Assembly (NCBI RefSeq): GCF_003096415.1
Contig: NZ_QEKH01000005.1
Location: 62,001-126,000 of the forward strand
Reading direction: 5' to 3'
DNA: 64,000 nucleotides
Source of the DNA: Victivallis vadensis
GTDB lineage: Bacteria; Verrucomicrobiota; Lentisphaeria; Victivallales; Victivallaceae
Shown: positions 27,360 to 36,787 of the stretch, one piece after another
Numbering within the stretch: position 1 is the stretch's first letter
Layout: every line of letters starts with the position of its first letter
Notes under the pieces: model-generated
Told to the model about the DNA's origin: nothing
Database searches by the model: none
What the model saw: the letters and a program-made list of their open reading frames with translations, nothing else
Position numbers and translations under genes: made by a program

Positions 27360-28046
27360 ATGAGTAGAATCAAATTCACATTAATTGAACTTCTTATCGT
27401 AATTGCAATCATAGCAATTCTGGCCTCGATGCTGCTTCCCGCTTTGAATCAGGCACGGGAAAAAGCGAAAGGGGCCAAATGCCTCAACAATGTGAAGCAG
27501 CTTGCACTGGGGATGATCCAATACACGGAAGACAACAACGGCAATTTAATGCCATACTCCGGATACGGCTGCAGTTTGAAAAACAGTTCCGGCGACAGCG
27601 TGATCTGGATCGGGCAAATCGCCCGGTATGTCGGTATCGGCCTGGTCAACAACAACTGGTATACTTCGCAGCAGCAAGGCTCGGTCTGGATTGCCACTCC
27701 GGTTTCCCCGCTCTTTCAATGTCCCAGCCGGGACTCGTCAAACAATACCAGAGATCGTTTATTTCAGGAAAACTACGGCATGAACTTCCATATGGGATGG
27801 GCGACGGCCACAAACAATACCTACCTGAAACGTGTCAAACGCCCTGCGGAGCGGCTGCTCATCGCCGATAATAAACGAACCGACGGATTGCCGATTCTGG
27901 AACATCGCGCCCATTTCGGAGTTCGCCACGGCAACGGCAAAGGCAGTATTGTCGGCTATGGCGACGGACACGCTTCCATGTTTTTCCATACTGCCGTTGA
28001 AAGCGGCGAACACCACTATATGTGGGGGAAGAATATGAAGGATTGA
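27360..28046 (+). CDS. pseudopilin-like protein
   Basis: 228 residues from ATG 27360, chosen over the upstream in-frame ATG at 27312 because GAGGAG precedes it and the short leader MSRIK then matches the paralogues. The prepilin segment [19 protein letters not shown] has Lys, not Gly, before the Phe, and Glu at +5. The body contains the usual [12 protein letters not shown] helix and ends with a variant of the terminal motif ([15 protein letters not shown], an H-X11-DG spacing). Codon use is more A/T-rich than in the paralogues. It is cotranscribed with the GH gene 40 bp downstream and divergent from the GntR-SBP regulator. Confidence 0.8.
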   Translation: MSRIKFTLIELLIVIAIIAILASMLLPALNQAREKAKGAKCLNNVKQLALGMIQYTEDNNGNLMPYSGYGCSLKNSSGDSVIWIGQIARYVGIGLVNNNWYTSQQQGSVWIATPVSPLFQCPSRDSSNNTRDRLFQENYGMNFHMGWATATNNTYLKRVKRPAERLLIADNKRTDGLPILEHRAHFGVRHGNGKGSIVGYGDGHASMFFHTAVESGEHHYMWGKNMKD

Positions 28047-28086
28047 CGGACTGTTTATTCCGTTTATAATTTTCAAGGATCATGAC

Positions 28087-31000
28087 ATGAAGAAATTTCT
28101 GACCTCCATCGCACTTGCTCCGGCATTCGTGCTGGGCGCAGCGGAGATGTTGTTCAACGGATTCCCGGCGGACAATCCGGGAGCCGGCTGGGGCGGCAAT
28201 CCGGTCATTGAAAACAGCGTGCTGAAAATCAGATCGGAATCCGCCAACCCGGTTTTCTATCTGGCGAAAGACAACTGGAAAAATTACCGTGTGAGTTTTA
28301 CGCTGGTCCGGCGCGGAGGAGCTTATTTTGAAATTTATGCGGGATGGCGGTATCCGCACTTCATAAAATTTTCCCTTCCTCCGGTACATCAGGGAAAGAT
28401 TCTGGTTTCCCGCGGAACCGCCGGCGGCAAATCCGAAAAACTGAAAGAGTGCCGCTGGCCCCAAAAGTTTACCGCCGGGCAGGAGTTGAAATGCGCCGTC
28501 ACGGTTCTCACGGAAAAGGCCTCGCTGCATATCAATGGCGAACTCGTCGCGGAAACCGGATCAGATGTCCCGTTTTCCGGCGGAATCGCTTTCGGCGGCA
28601 CCTGGAACTCCGATTTTGAAGTCAGCGATCTCAAAGTGGAACAATTGCCGCCTCCGCCCCGAAAAGCAGTTCCGGTAACGGACAACTTCGAGCGTCCCGT
28701 CATCCGTAACGGGACCTTCTTTTACCACGGCAAACCCACTTTCATGCTCGGAGTCAATGACGCCGGCAACAATTTCTGGGAATTCACTCCCGACAACGCC
28801 CGGCCTCCTTACGAACCCAATGACCTCCTGACCGACCAGCTTGACCTGCGCATTGCCGGAGAAATGGGATTCAATGTCAACCATACCTATACATTTGCCC
28901 GTCAGGTGGCGGAAGAGTATCTGCCGGAGATGGGTTTGACCCACGCGCAGGCGGACCTGCTGCTGGGCAGCCCTTACCGCGAACACTGGGCGAACCGCTT
29001 CCGCCACCGCGACCGGATCAGCGGGATGCCGCTGGTTGTGGACTACTCTCTGCTTCATTTATTCACGATGAATGATTTGCCCGGCCGTCTCTCCCAAGCC
29101 GGTTTTCCGGCCGATACCCGGCACGACGGCGGCTTCATGCCGTATGTGCCGGAAACCCGTCCGGGCAAGGATATCTATAAATATTACTTCAAAGGCGGGG
29201 CGGAATTCTGGCTCAACAGCGGCAAATCCAATCCATGGGTCTATGAACTTTTCAACGAAGTCCAATGGTATCACTCCAAACATCCGGAAAACAAAAAACT
29301 TTTTGCCGGCTGGCTGAAGCGTAAGTACAATCACGACCTGGAACAGCTCCGTGCGGTATGGGGAAACGAAACGCCGAAAAATTTTGAAGCGGCCGCGGAA
29401 CCTTCGCCATGGACCGGCGGCCGCATGAAAGCGGACTGGATGGATTTCCTCGGCGACCGTTTCGTCGAAATCTTTCAGGCAGGCAAAGCGGCAATCCGGG
29501 AAGTCGACCCGCGCCCCAATGTCTATTTTGACATTGAAATCGCCGTAAGTTCGCTCTGGTACGAACAAAACGGCATCGATTACCACAAGCTGATGAAAAC
29601 TGCGGATATTTTCGGCAGCGAAGGCGGCATGCCATTCGGACTCTTTTCCGGCACTTCCGGCAATTATCTGGAAGATGTTTACAACAACAAATTTCTTTCG
29701 GTGATGTTCTTTTACGATCTGGCCCGCGCATTTGCCGGAGAGAAACCGATCATGAATCAGGAAAGTTATGTTTCCCGCAACCACGGCGCGCTGGGCCGCA
29801 TTCCGGTTCGCCGTTCGGACTTCACCACCATGCTGTGGTTTGAAGTTTTTCACAATTACTCCGGCTCCCAGATTTACTGCTGGTGGAAAGGAGGACGCAA
29901 TTTCCCATGGAAAACGCTGGATGATGCCCGCCGAAGCGGCATCGGAAACCCGCCGGCCCTGCTGAACCCCTATTATTATCCGCTGGACACGCTGAAAGGC
30001 ATCAAAGATTTTTCACAGGAAATCGCCCGGCTGGCAGAAATCGCGCTGCCGTATCCGCGCACACTCAACGATATCGGTATTCTCTACTCCCTGCCCTCGG
30101 TGTGGCGTCAGCCGCACGCGGTACGCGGCGATCAGAAATTCGCATACCAGCAGCAATGCTTCAACTGGTACAACGCCTTCCTGTCCCGCCAGCTTCCGGT
30201 CGGCGTAACGACGGAGCAGGAACTCAATGAGCGCGGAGCGGGTACATTCAAAGTGATCGCGGTGCCGAACCCTTCCCACATCTTCCCGGCCACCCGCGAG
30301 ACGCTGAAAAAATTCGCAGCGGCGGGCGGTATTGTACTGTGGGGAGAAAATTCCGGCAAATTCGACCAGTATGGACGCAGTCTGCCCGAATTCTCTCCGC
30401 AGGATGCCGGTTTCCGAATCGTCCCGGCCTTGAAAGATGCGGAAAGCGAACGCAATGCAATATATCGTGCCCTGCAAGATTCCGGCTACGTTTCCCCATG
30501 GAAAATCATCCCGGCAGATGCGTGGCAGACCCATGAACTTGAAGTCCGGGCGATCCGCCGCGACGATTGCGATCTCTATTTCCTCTGCAACTGGAACGGA
30601 CGCGAAACCGGAGCCGTGAAATTTATCCCGCCTCTCCCCGGTTCCCGCCGGAACAATTCCTTCTACGTCACCGACATGGTTACCCGGGAACCTTTCGCGG
30701 CTCCATCCGGCAGGCTTGAATGGAAGCGCGAAGAACTGCGTGCCGGGATCTTTCTGGCACTTCCGTCACAGGAACGGGTGCTGCTGGCCGTCTCAACCAC
30801 ACCGGCAGCGGCTCCGGGAAAAAATGCAAGGACCCGGGCCGATGAACAGAAGAGAAACTCCGCAATACAGCGGGAGCTGGCGGAACGTCTGGCCGCACTC
30901 GACGCGCAACTCAAAGCAATCGAGGCGGAAAAGCGAGCAGCACACGCTCAGGCGCGAGCCGGGTATCAAGTCGATTCGGCCAAGTGCCGCGCACTGGATA

Positions 31001-31575
31001 TGACCGGAGCTGTCAACATGGGATTTCAGGATGAAACTGCCGGCGACCGCAAAGGGGGCTGGACCGATCAGGGAGAGTTGGACGCCCGGGATTTCCCGAC
31101 CGGCAGAATTACTCTGGCAAACGTCCCGTTCAAGGTGATTGATCCGGCGGACAACGACGGAAAATCCTGTGCGGTACTGGCAGGTACGATCAAATATTTT
31201 CCGACGGAAACTCCGGAGATTCCGGTAAACGCCAAAATCGCCAATCTCTATTTTCTACATGCCGCCGCCTGGGGGAACAAGAGCGGGAAACTATTCGAAT
31301 ATCTCATTACCTATGATGACGGAACAACCTGCGCGTTTCCGATAAACGGCACTGCGGAATGTGCTGACTGGATCAACCCGCAGCCGTTGAACAACGGTTA
31401 TATCGCATGGGAAAAAAAGCGGCCGGCCGGTTTCACCGTCGGCGCTTACGTGACACGCTGGAACAATCCGAATCCGGCGAAAAACGTAAAGTCAGTCAAG
31501 GCGGTTTCCGGCGGCAGGGAAGCGGTCCCCGTAATTCTCGGGATCACCTGCGAACTGTTGACAGAACTTCCCTGA
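28087..31575 (+). CDS. secreted GH-A clan glycoside hydrolase (GH42/agarase-like)
   Basis: 1162 residues with a signal peptide (1-19). A concanavalin-like beta domain (about 20-187) precedes a large TIM barrel: ELFNEVQW places the acid/base candidate Glu391 in an NE motif, and IMNQESYV gives nucleophile candidate Glu559. After the barrel a Rossmann-like segment (VPNPSHIFPATRE, then AAAGGIVLWGENSG) resembles the trimerisation/amidotransferase-like domain of GH42 enzymes. A Lys/Ala-rich coiled-coil-like stretch (about 915-965) and a terminal beta domain complete it. It follows its pseudopilin by 40 bp. It should cleave an exo-polysaccharide; the substrate is not evident. Confidence 0.72.
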   Translation: MKKFLTSIALAPAFVLGAAEMLFNGFPADNPGAGWGGNPVIENSVLKIRSESANPVFYLAKDNWKNYRVSFTLVRRGGAYFEIYAGWRYPHFIKFSLPPVHQGKILVSRGTAGGKSEKLKECRWPQKFTAGQELKCAVTVLTEKASLHINGELVAETGSDVPFSGGIAFGGTWNSDFEVSDLKVEQLPPPPRKAVPVTDNFERPVIRNGTFFYHGKPTFMLGVNDAGNNFWEFTPDNARPPYEPNDLLTDQLDLRIAGEMGFNVNHTYTFARQVAEEYLPEMGLTHAQADLLLGSPYREHWANRFRHRDRISGMPLVVDYSLLHLFTMNDLPGRLSQAGFPADTRHDGGFMPYVPETRPGKDIYKYYFKGGAEFWLNSGKSNPWVYELFNEVQWYHSKHPENKKLFAGWLKRKYNHDLEQLRAVWGNETPKNFEAAAEPSPWTGGRMKADWMDFLGDRFVEIFQAGKAAIREVDPRPNVYFDIEIAVSSLWYEQNGIDYHKLMKTADIFGSEGGMPFGLFSGTSGNYLEDVYNNKFLSVMFFYDLARAFAGEKPIMNQESYVSRNHGALGRIPVRRSDFTTMLWFEVFHNYSGSQIYCWWKGGRNFPWKTLDDARRSGIGNPPALLNPYYYPLDTLKGIKDFSQEIARLAEIALPYPRTLNDIGILYSLPSVWRQPHAVRGDQKFAYQQQCFNWYNAFLSRQLPVGVTTEQELNERGAGTFKVIAVPNPSHIFPATRETLKKFAAAGGIVLWGENSGKFDQYGRSLPEFSPQDAGFRIVPALKDAESERNAIYRALQDSGYVSPWKIIPADAWQTHELEVRAIRRDDCDLYFLCNWNGRETGAVKFIPPLPGSRRNNSFYVTDMVTREPFAAPSGRLEWKREELRAGIFLALPSQERVLLAVSTTPAAAPGKNARTRADEQKRNSAIQRELAERLAALDAQLKAIEAEKRAAHAQARAGYQVDSAKCRALDMTGAVNMGFQDETAGDRKGGWTDQGELDARDFPTGRITLANVPFKVIDPADNDGKSCAVLAGTIKYFPTETPEIPVNAKIANLYFLHAAAWGNKSGKLFEYLITYDDGTTCAFPINGTAECADWINPQPLNNGYIAWEKKRPAGFTVGAYVTRWNNPNPAKNVKSVKAVSGGREAVPVILGITCELLTELP

Positions 31576-31702
31576 AACTCACCGGCCGAATGCTCTGTCC
31601 CCCCCTTCCGCAAGAGAAAAATTGAAAAAACGGCATGACTATCTTCCGGCAGCGCTTCAATATTCTGCCGCAATCGACTTCCATTCCGCAGCCGGCTGAG
31701 CG

Positions 31703-32290
31703 TCACGGCATCCAGTCGACGATGCCGCCGGCGGGATGAAGTTTGCGCCACTCGGCGAACTCCGGCCAGGTGCGGACTCCGTCGCGGATCACCGCCTGAC
31801 AGTACTCGATCCCCATCACCTTTTCGGTTTCGGGCGTGTCGTTCTTCACGGTCAGGATCGCCAGCTTCAATTCGGGCGTCAGCACCGCGGAGATGCGCTC
31901 CGCGACCCGCTCGAAATAGCCGTCGTAGAAGGTGCCGCGCTCGATCTGGATCATATCCAGCTGCCACAGCTCCCCGTCCGCGTCCCGGAACCACGCGTGC
32001 CATTCGAAACAGTGCTCGTCGGTGGCCGCGAGGTTGCCGTAGGTCACGCGTTCCACCGCCGGGTTCGCGGCGATCTTCGCCATTGCCGCGAAACTCTTTT
32101 CCGGTTCGAGCTTCGCGGTGTAGATGTGAAAATCGATGTCGCGGTGCTTCATCAGCAGCCCGGTCTTCAGCGACCCGACCAGATGAACCTCGGCGCCGAT
32201 CGACTCCCATGCGGCGATCAGGCCGCTCGCTTCGACCACCCGCCACGCCTTTCCCTGATTTTCCTCCGCCAGCGCCAGAACATCGTTCAT
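31703..32290 (-). CDS. nucleotidyltransferase-like protein
   Basis: 195 residues. VGSLKTGLLMKHRDIDFHIY (38-57) has the G-S...D-x-D arrangement of the polymerase-beta nucleotidyltransferase fold, with WQLDMIQIE supplying a possible third acidic residue. No regulatory or helix-hairpin domain is evident. The start overlaps the stop of larE by 4 bp, so it is translated with the nickel-pincer cofactor genes. Whether it takes part in that pathway or simply shares the transcript is unknown. Confidence 0.6.
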   Translation of the reverse strand: MNDVLALAEENQGKAWRVVEASGLIAAWESIGAEVHLVGSLKTGLLMKHRDIDFHIYTAKLEPEKSFAAMAKIAANPAVERVTYGNLAATDEHCFEWHAWFRDADGELWQLDMIQIERGTFYDGYFERVAERISAVLTPELKLAILTVKNDTPETEKVMGIEYCQAVIRDGVRTWPEFAEWRKLHPAGGIVDWMP

Positions 32291-33105
32291 TTCAGAATCC
32301 CTTTCAGGGTCAGATCCATGCTTCCCGACCGGAACCCCTCCAGATCGAGCGTCACATAGAGAAATCCCAATTTTTTCAGCTCCGGAACCAGCTCCGCGGC
32401 GCGTTCCGCCAGCCGCGCCAGCTCCGCCGCCGGAACCTCGATCCGGGCGATGTTGCCATGCACCCGGAGCCGGACCTGCGCAAATCCGGCCTCCCGCAGC
32501 AGCGCCTCCCCCTCCCCGATCCGCCGCAGCAGCTCCGGCTCCAGCCGGGCGCCGTAGGGAAGCCGGGTGGCCAGGCAGGGGGTCGACGGGCGCGACGCGG
32601 CCGAAAGCCCCAGTCCGCGCGCCAGCTCCCGCACCTCGCGCTTGGGAAATCCGAGCTCGGCAAGCGGGCTGCTGATCCCCAGCTCCTTCAGCGCCTGCAG
32701 GCCCGGGCGGTATTCCAGCAGGTCGTCGGCGTTGGTGCCGTCCATCACCACCGGCAAATGCAGCGCCCCGGCGAACTCCTTCAGACGGCTGAACAGATGT
32801 TTCTTGCAGCGGTAACAGCGGTCCGGCGGATTCCGCACGATCTCAGGGTCGGAAAACTCGTCGATCTCGATCACGTGAAGCGGCACTCCCGCCTCGCCGG
32901 CAATCCGCCGCGCATTGTCGATATCCGACTGCGGATGGAGCCGGGTGGAAAAAGTCACCGCCTGGATTTCGCCGCCGCCCGAACGCTGCGCTTCCGCCGC
33001 CAGCGCCAGCAGCAGCGCACTGTCCACCCCGCCGGAAAACGCAAGGCAGACACCCTGCTTCACCAGCCGGGCGATTTCGGTCCGCAGCTCCGTCAGGCGC
33101 TCCAT
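32287..33105 (-). CDS. larE: LarE, ATP-dependent sacrificial sulfur transferase of nickel-pincer cofactor synthesis
   Basis: 272 residues from ATG 33105, one base after the larC stop; the longer frame is antisense-like run-through inside larC. The PP-loop SGGVDSALLLALA (24-36) binds ATP for adenylation of the nicotinic-acid-derived substrate. RPSTPCLATRLPYG places Cys177 at the position of the sacrificial cysteine known in Lactiplantibacillus LarE. Cys97 and Cys100 (RCYRC) are also present and could help bind a cluster or metal. LarE supplies the two sulfur atoms of the nickel pincer nucleotide used by LarA-type racemases. LarA and LarB are not in this window. Confidence 0.9.
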   Translation of the reverse strand: MERLTELRTEIARLVKQGVCLAFSGGVDSALLLALAAEAQRSGGGEIQAVTFSTRLHPQSDIDNARRIAGEAGVPLHVIEIDEFSDPEIVRNPPDRCYRCKKHLFSRLKEFAGALHLPVVMDGTNADDLLEYRPGLQALKELGISSPLAELGFPKREVRELARGLGLSAASRPSTPCLATRLPYGARLEPELLRRIGEGEALLREAGFAQVRLRVHGNIARIEVPAAELARLAERAAELVPELKKLGFLYVTLDLEGFRSGSMDLTLKGILK

Positions 33106-33106
33106 C

Positions 33107-34348
33107 TCAACGCTCCCGTTTTTCCGCTTCGCACCGGGCGGCGTCGAAGACGGTCTGGTACGGTACGCCGGAGGCCTCCGCGACCGCGCGCACACTCTCG
33201 AACTCCGGGTAACAGCGCACCAGTTCGCCATGACGGCAGCGTTTGACCGCGACCGGGCCGTATCCCGATTCGACCGTGACCGATTCACGCGCCATCACCG
33301 TGCGCTCCCAGCGGGAGCGGCGGATGCCGATGGTGGTGGTGGTTTCAAAAATGACCGATTCCAGCCTGCCGATCAACGCTTCGTCGCAGATCACCCGCAG
33401 CAGCTGCGCCGGGCGGTTCTTTTTCATGAAACAGGGCAGGAAATGCACGTCGCGCGCACCGGCGGCAAAAAGCCGCTCCATCGTCAGCCCCAGCGCCTCG
33501 CCGGTGCAGTCGTCGAGATTGCTCTCCAGCACCCAGATACCGTTCCCCTCGGCGGGGACTTCGGCTTCCTCCACCTGCAACAGCATCGCGCGCAGGATGT
33601 TGGGGCGGCCGAAGTCGCGCTTGCCCGCGCCGAGACCGACCGCGGCGACCGTGTACCGCTCCGGCAGCCGGTCCGCGGTGCGGATCGCCGCCGCGATCGC
33701 GGCCCCGGTCGGCGTGACCATCTCGCCCTTCGCATCGGTGAAGCGCAGCGGCAGCGCATGGGCGGCGGCGATGTTGACCACCGCCGGAACCGGGACCGGC
33801 AGTTCGCCGTGCTGACAATGCACAAAACCGCTCCCCTCCGAAATCTCCCGGATCACCACCGCATCGGGGGCGATCTTATCCATCAGGATCGCCGCCGCCG
33901 CGATATCGACGATCGAATCGACCGCGCCGACTTCGTGGAAATGCACCTGCTCCACCGGCAGACCGTGCGCCTTGCCCTCGGCCTCCGCGACGATCGTGAA
34001 GATCCGCTTCGCCAGTTCCCGCGCCCCGGAACTCATCCCGGAACGGTCGAAAATCGCGAAAATATCCGCGAGATGGCGGTGTTCGTGATGGTGGTGATGA
34101 TGCCCGCTGTCTTCTTCATGTCCATGCTCATGGTGATGGTGATGCTCTTCCAGCTTCACGTCGAAATTCAGCGCCGCCAGCCCGTAACTCCGCGTCGGAG
34201 AAACCTCCAGTTCAAATCCATCCACATTCAGCGCGCGTAGCTCATCGAGCACCTGCCGCCCGTCGCAAAGTTTCAGATCCAGCAGCGCGGCGGCGAACAT
34301 GTCGCCGGAAATGCCGGACGCACAATCGAGATACAGTATTTTTTTCAT
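33107..34348 (-). CDS. larC: LarC, nickel insertion protein (pincer cofactor cyclometallase)
   Basis: 413 residues from ATG 34348; MKKILYLDCASGISGDMF is the standard N-terminus, so the longer frame is rejected. LarC inserts Ni into the pincer precursor in a CTP-dependent step. The sequence is one uninterrupted ORF, unlike the Lactiplantibacillus plantarum gene, which needs a frameshift to make the full-length protein. A His-rich loop (about 69-92, two runs of five and six His) follows the N-terminal domain and could store nickel. The C-terminal half has the conserved ESNLDDCTGE and VFETTTTIGIR stretches. It is the first gene of the larC-larE-nucleotidyltransferase operon. Confidence 0.9.
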   Translation of the reverse strand: MKKILYLDCASGISGDMFAAALLDLKLCDGRQVLDELRALNVDGFELEVSPTRSYGLAALNFDVKLEEHHHHHEHGHEEDSGHHHHHHEHRHLADIFAIFDRSGMSSGARELAKRIFTIVAEAEGKAHGLPVEQVHFHEVGAVDSIVDIAAAAILMDKIAPDAVVIREISEGSGFVHCQHGELPVPVPAVVNIAAAHALPLRFTDAKGEMVTPTGAAIAAAIRTADRLPERYTVAAVGLGAGKRDFGRPNILRAMLLQVEEAEVPAEGNGIWVLESNLDDCTGEALGLTMERLFAAGARDVHFLPCFMKKNRPAQLLRVICDEALIGRLESVIFETTTTIGIRRSRWERTVMARESVTVESGYGPVAVKRCRHGELVRCYPEFESVRAVAEASGVPYQTVFDAARCEAEKRER

Positions 34349-34435
34349 CGCAGTTTCTTTCCCCGGATTCACTTCATACAATACGGTAGGTTGTTTGGAA
34401 AATATAATGGCTTGGGCAGGGAAATACAAGCGGCG

Positions 34436-34504
34436 TTCGGGATTTCGCTCCTGTTGGAGCGAGCAGGGCGCTTCGCCCCTGCTCGCCGAAGGCGAAGTCC
34501 CGAA
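34436..34504. repeat. REP-like compound palindrome
   Basis: Outer arms 34436-34448 and 34492-34504 pair over 13 bp with one G-T wobble, enclosing a 10-bp hairpin GCGAGCAGGG (34459-34468) / CCCTGCTCGC (34477-34486). It lies between divergent genes, so it is not a terminator. It shares the GGGATTTCGC start and a GCGAGCAGGGCG core with the palindrome at 2854-2887. Confidence 0.6.
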
Positions 34505-34576
34505 TAACGCACTTGCATCACGGCAATTGTTTAAAATATGTTTAAAAATTAATTTATAAAATCGGTTATTAAACTA

Positions 34577-34605
34577 TTGACATCGCCGCCGTTTTTTGGT
34601 ATAAT
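34577..34605 (+). promoter_or_regulatory. sigma70 promoter of the LacI regulator/pseudopilin/GH operon
   Basis: TTGACA (34577-34582) and TATAAT (34600-34605) are perfect consensus boxes with 17-bp spacing, 36 bp before the LacI-family gene. The spacer and flanks strongly resemble those of the promoter at 60300-60328. Confidence 0.75.
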
Positions 34606-34640
34606 AAAAATAAAAGCAATCATCAGGAGTTGAGACGACG

Positions 34641-35630
34641 ATGGCGTACCAGAGAAAAACCAGAAACCTGCACGACCTTGCGGAAAAAGCGGGCGTGACC
34701 GCGGCGACGGCGTCGATGGCGCTGCGAAATTCGCCGCGCCTTTCCGAAGCGGTCAAGGAGCGGATCCGGCGGATCGCCGAAAAGGACGGCTTCACGCCGC
34801 GCAGCTACAACCGCAAGCAGGAAAACGCACCCGGCAAGCGTTTTTCCCACCTCGGCCCGGTGCTGTTCCTCGACAACAGCGTCGATGAAACCGATCCGAT
34901 CGGGGCGGCGCTGCTGGCGGCGCTCGGGCCGATGATGAATGAGTACGGCGTCGACTTCCAGGTGGTGAACCAGCGGGAGCTGGCGGCGCAACCGGAGACA
35001 TTGGAAAAGTTCGACGCGCTTTTCTTCTACAACGACCCGCCGGTGCTGGAGCTGATCCCGGAGCGGATTCCGGCGGTACAGGTGTTCGGCTGGGAGAAGC
35101 AGCGGCGGAACTGCGACCGCATCACCGCCAACGACGGGCAGATCGTCGCGCTTGCGGTGGAGTTTCTGCGCAAAGCCGGAGTTGAACGCAGCGCGATTTT
35201 CTGGCGCGACGATATCGTGAGAATCCCGGACCATCCCCGCATCACCCGGTTTCTGGCGGAGATGAACGCGCTCGGCATTGAGACGACGGAGTTCCGGTTC
35301 GGCAAGTACGACACCGATTTCACCGGGCGGCTGAAGCAGTACATCGAAGCAGGCTCGGAGCGGATCGGCTTTTTCGGCTTCAACGCCCGCTGCGGCGTGA
35401 AGCTCTGCTGCGGGCTGGACAGCCTCGGGCTGCTCCAGAAGTACAGCCCGACAAATGTGATCGTCTGCGACAACAGCGTCCTGCTGCGGGACTTCTGGCC
35501 GAATCCGGCCCTGATCGACCTCGACCTGCCGCTGATGGCGAAGCGGGCGCTGGAGATGCTGTTCTGGCGCATGGAGCAGCCGGGCATCCCGGAAGCGTTC
35601 GTGCTGCAGGCCCCCCGTCCGCTGCAATAA
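34641..35630 (+). CDS. LacI-family transcriptional regulator
   Basis: 329 residues. The N-terminal helix-turn-helix is classical LacI type ([34 protein letters not shown], about 9-42). The effector domain is divergent and Cys-containing ([16 protein letters not shown]) and has the terminal [16 protein letters not shown] region. CAGGAG serves as ribosome-binding site. It heads an operon with the pseudopilin 23 bp downstream, a small secreted protein and a GH, and is therefore the probable local repressor of that cassette. Inducer unknown. Confidence 0.83.
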   Translation: MAYQRKTRNLHDLAEKAGVTAATASMALRNSPRLSEAVKERIRRIAEKDGFTPRSYNRKQENAPGKRFSHLGPVLFLDNSVDETDPIGAALLAALGPMMNEYGVDFQVVNQRELAAQPETLEKFDALFFYNDPPVLELIPERIPAVQVFGWEKQRRNCDRITANDGQIVALAVEFLRKAGVERSAIFWRDDIVRIPDHPRITRFLAEMNALGIETTEFRFGKYDTDFTGRLKQYIEAGSERIGFFGFNARCGVKLCCGLDSLGLLQKYSPTNVIVCDNSVLLRDFWPNPALIDLDLPLMAKRALEMLFWRMEQPGIPEAFVLQAPRPLQ

Positions 35631-35653
35631 AACCTTACTCAGGGAGAACAAAC

Positions 35654-36787
35654 ATGAAACGGAAATCCACTTTGATTGAGCTGCTCATTATTAAAACCTG
35701 TCAAATATACAATCTCTTTCCATATACCGCTCTGCGTAAAAGAGAGGGGTTCGGGGGAGAGAAAGCGGCGACTTGCGCCGCGTTTCTCCCCGTACCAAGC
35801 AATCTGAACATCTCTCTCATTCTCCGCAAGCTCTCACGCCTCCGTCAATGCTCTGCAAGCGGCAAGTCGGAGCAAAAACGTGAAGTTGCCTTTCCGCAGA
35901 AAAGCGGGAAGACAACTTCACGTTACTGCGGATCTTCCTTCCCCGCCGGCCGACCGCGCTCCCGCCAGTCGACCGTCCCGTACCCGGCACCGGCACCTTG
36001 CCGGACGCAGGGGGCGCGGCACGAGGCGGACACGCCCCCCGCATACCGCCGCTTAAGGCCGACTACCGCAAGATTTACTCTGATTGAGCTGCTCGTGGTG
36101 ATAGCGATCATTGCGATACTCGCAAGTATGCTGCTTCCGGCATTGAACTCGGCGCGGCAGAAGGCGCGGGCGATCCAATGCACCTCCAACTTGAAGCAGG
36201 CCGGAACCGCGCTGGCGCTTTATGGCGCGGACAACGCCGATTTCCTGCCGAATCCGGCTTCCAAGCCGACTTCCGACGGCAAGAGCTACAATATGATCAC
36301 GGTTGAAACCACGTACCGGCACAACCTTGCCTCCTATCTGGGGGGAGTCGACCTGTACCGTCCGGCGTCGAATCCGCTGGTCTGTCCGGCGGCGCGCGCC
36401 GCGACGGTCACGAACCTGACGAAATGGAGCTGTACCTACAGCTACACCACGCTGGCCAACAACAACATCGGCAGAAAGAGCCAGGCGTATCTGGAATACA
36501 ATTCCAAAGGTCATAAAACTCCCCGGCTGGCGATGATGTACGGCAGCGGCGTGGCGCTGCTCTACTGTGCGGCGCCTTATACTTCGGGCGCGGTACGGTG
36601 CAATATCGAAGGCTTCGGGGACAAGAGCGAAAATCCGCTGAACCCGGCATTCGGGGGCGCGTTCCACAACCGGCGGCTGTCGCTGCTGTTCGGCGACGGT
36701 TCGGCGGGGATGACCAATATCCCGGCGAAGCGGCTCTCGCCCGATACCGGAACCTACAGCACATTTACATGGGTGATCGAACGATGA
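35654..36787 (+). CDS. pseudopilin-like protein with in-frame structured insert in the leader
   Basis: 377 residues, ATG 35654 with GGGAG upstream. Residues 6-11 read TLIELL, then 130 extra codons follow before a second TLIELL, which opens the true hydrophobic segment [19 protein letters not shown] (about residue 141). There is no ATG, GTG or TTG just before the second copy, so it does not provide an alternative start. Deletion between the two TLIELL copies (408 nt) would give a normal 241-residue pseudopilin. The body ends with [13 protein letters not shown] (H-X9-DG). Its stop overlaps the start of the small secreted gene as ATGA. The insert is homologous to the one at 22151-22525. Confidence 0.78.
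   Translation: MKRKSTLIELLIIKTCQIYNLFPYTALRKREGFGGEKAATCAAFLPVPSNLNISLILRKLSRLRQCSASGKSEQKREVAFPQKSGKTTSRYCGSSFPAGRPRSRQSTVPYPAPAPCRTQGARHEADTPPAYRRLRPTTARFTLIELLVVIAIIAILASMLLPALNSARQKARAIQCTSNLKQAGTALALYGADNADFLPNPASKPTSDGKSYNMITVETTYRHNLASYLGGVDLYRPASNPLVCPAARAATVTNLTKWSCTYSYTTLANNNIGRKSQAYLEYNSKGHKTPRLAMMYGSGVALLYCAAPYTSGAVRCNIEGFGDKSENPLNPAFGGAFHNRRLSLLFGDGSAGMTNIPAKRLSPDTGTYSTFTWVIER
35687..36076 (+). repeat. structured in-frame insert, copy 2, inside the pseudopilin leader
   Basis: 390 nt between TLIELL-coding repeats at 35669-35686 and 36077-36094 (18 nt, one mismatch). Conserved with copy 1 from an AATATACAATC segment through a CCGCCGCTTAAG end. The long hairpin spans 35877-35924 with 12-bp arms AACGTGAAGTTG and CAACTTCACGTT and GC-rich inner arms. 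Another hairpin pairs GGGGAGA with TCTCCCC around GCGGCG/CGCCGC (about 35754-35791). Length is a multiple of three and the pseudopilin frame stays open throughout, as in copy 1. Confidence 0.78.

Noticed and set aside
33107-34429. larC start further upstream at 34429
   Set aside because: The extra 27 residues have no ribosome-binding site, and MKKILYLDCASG is the standard LarC N-terminus.
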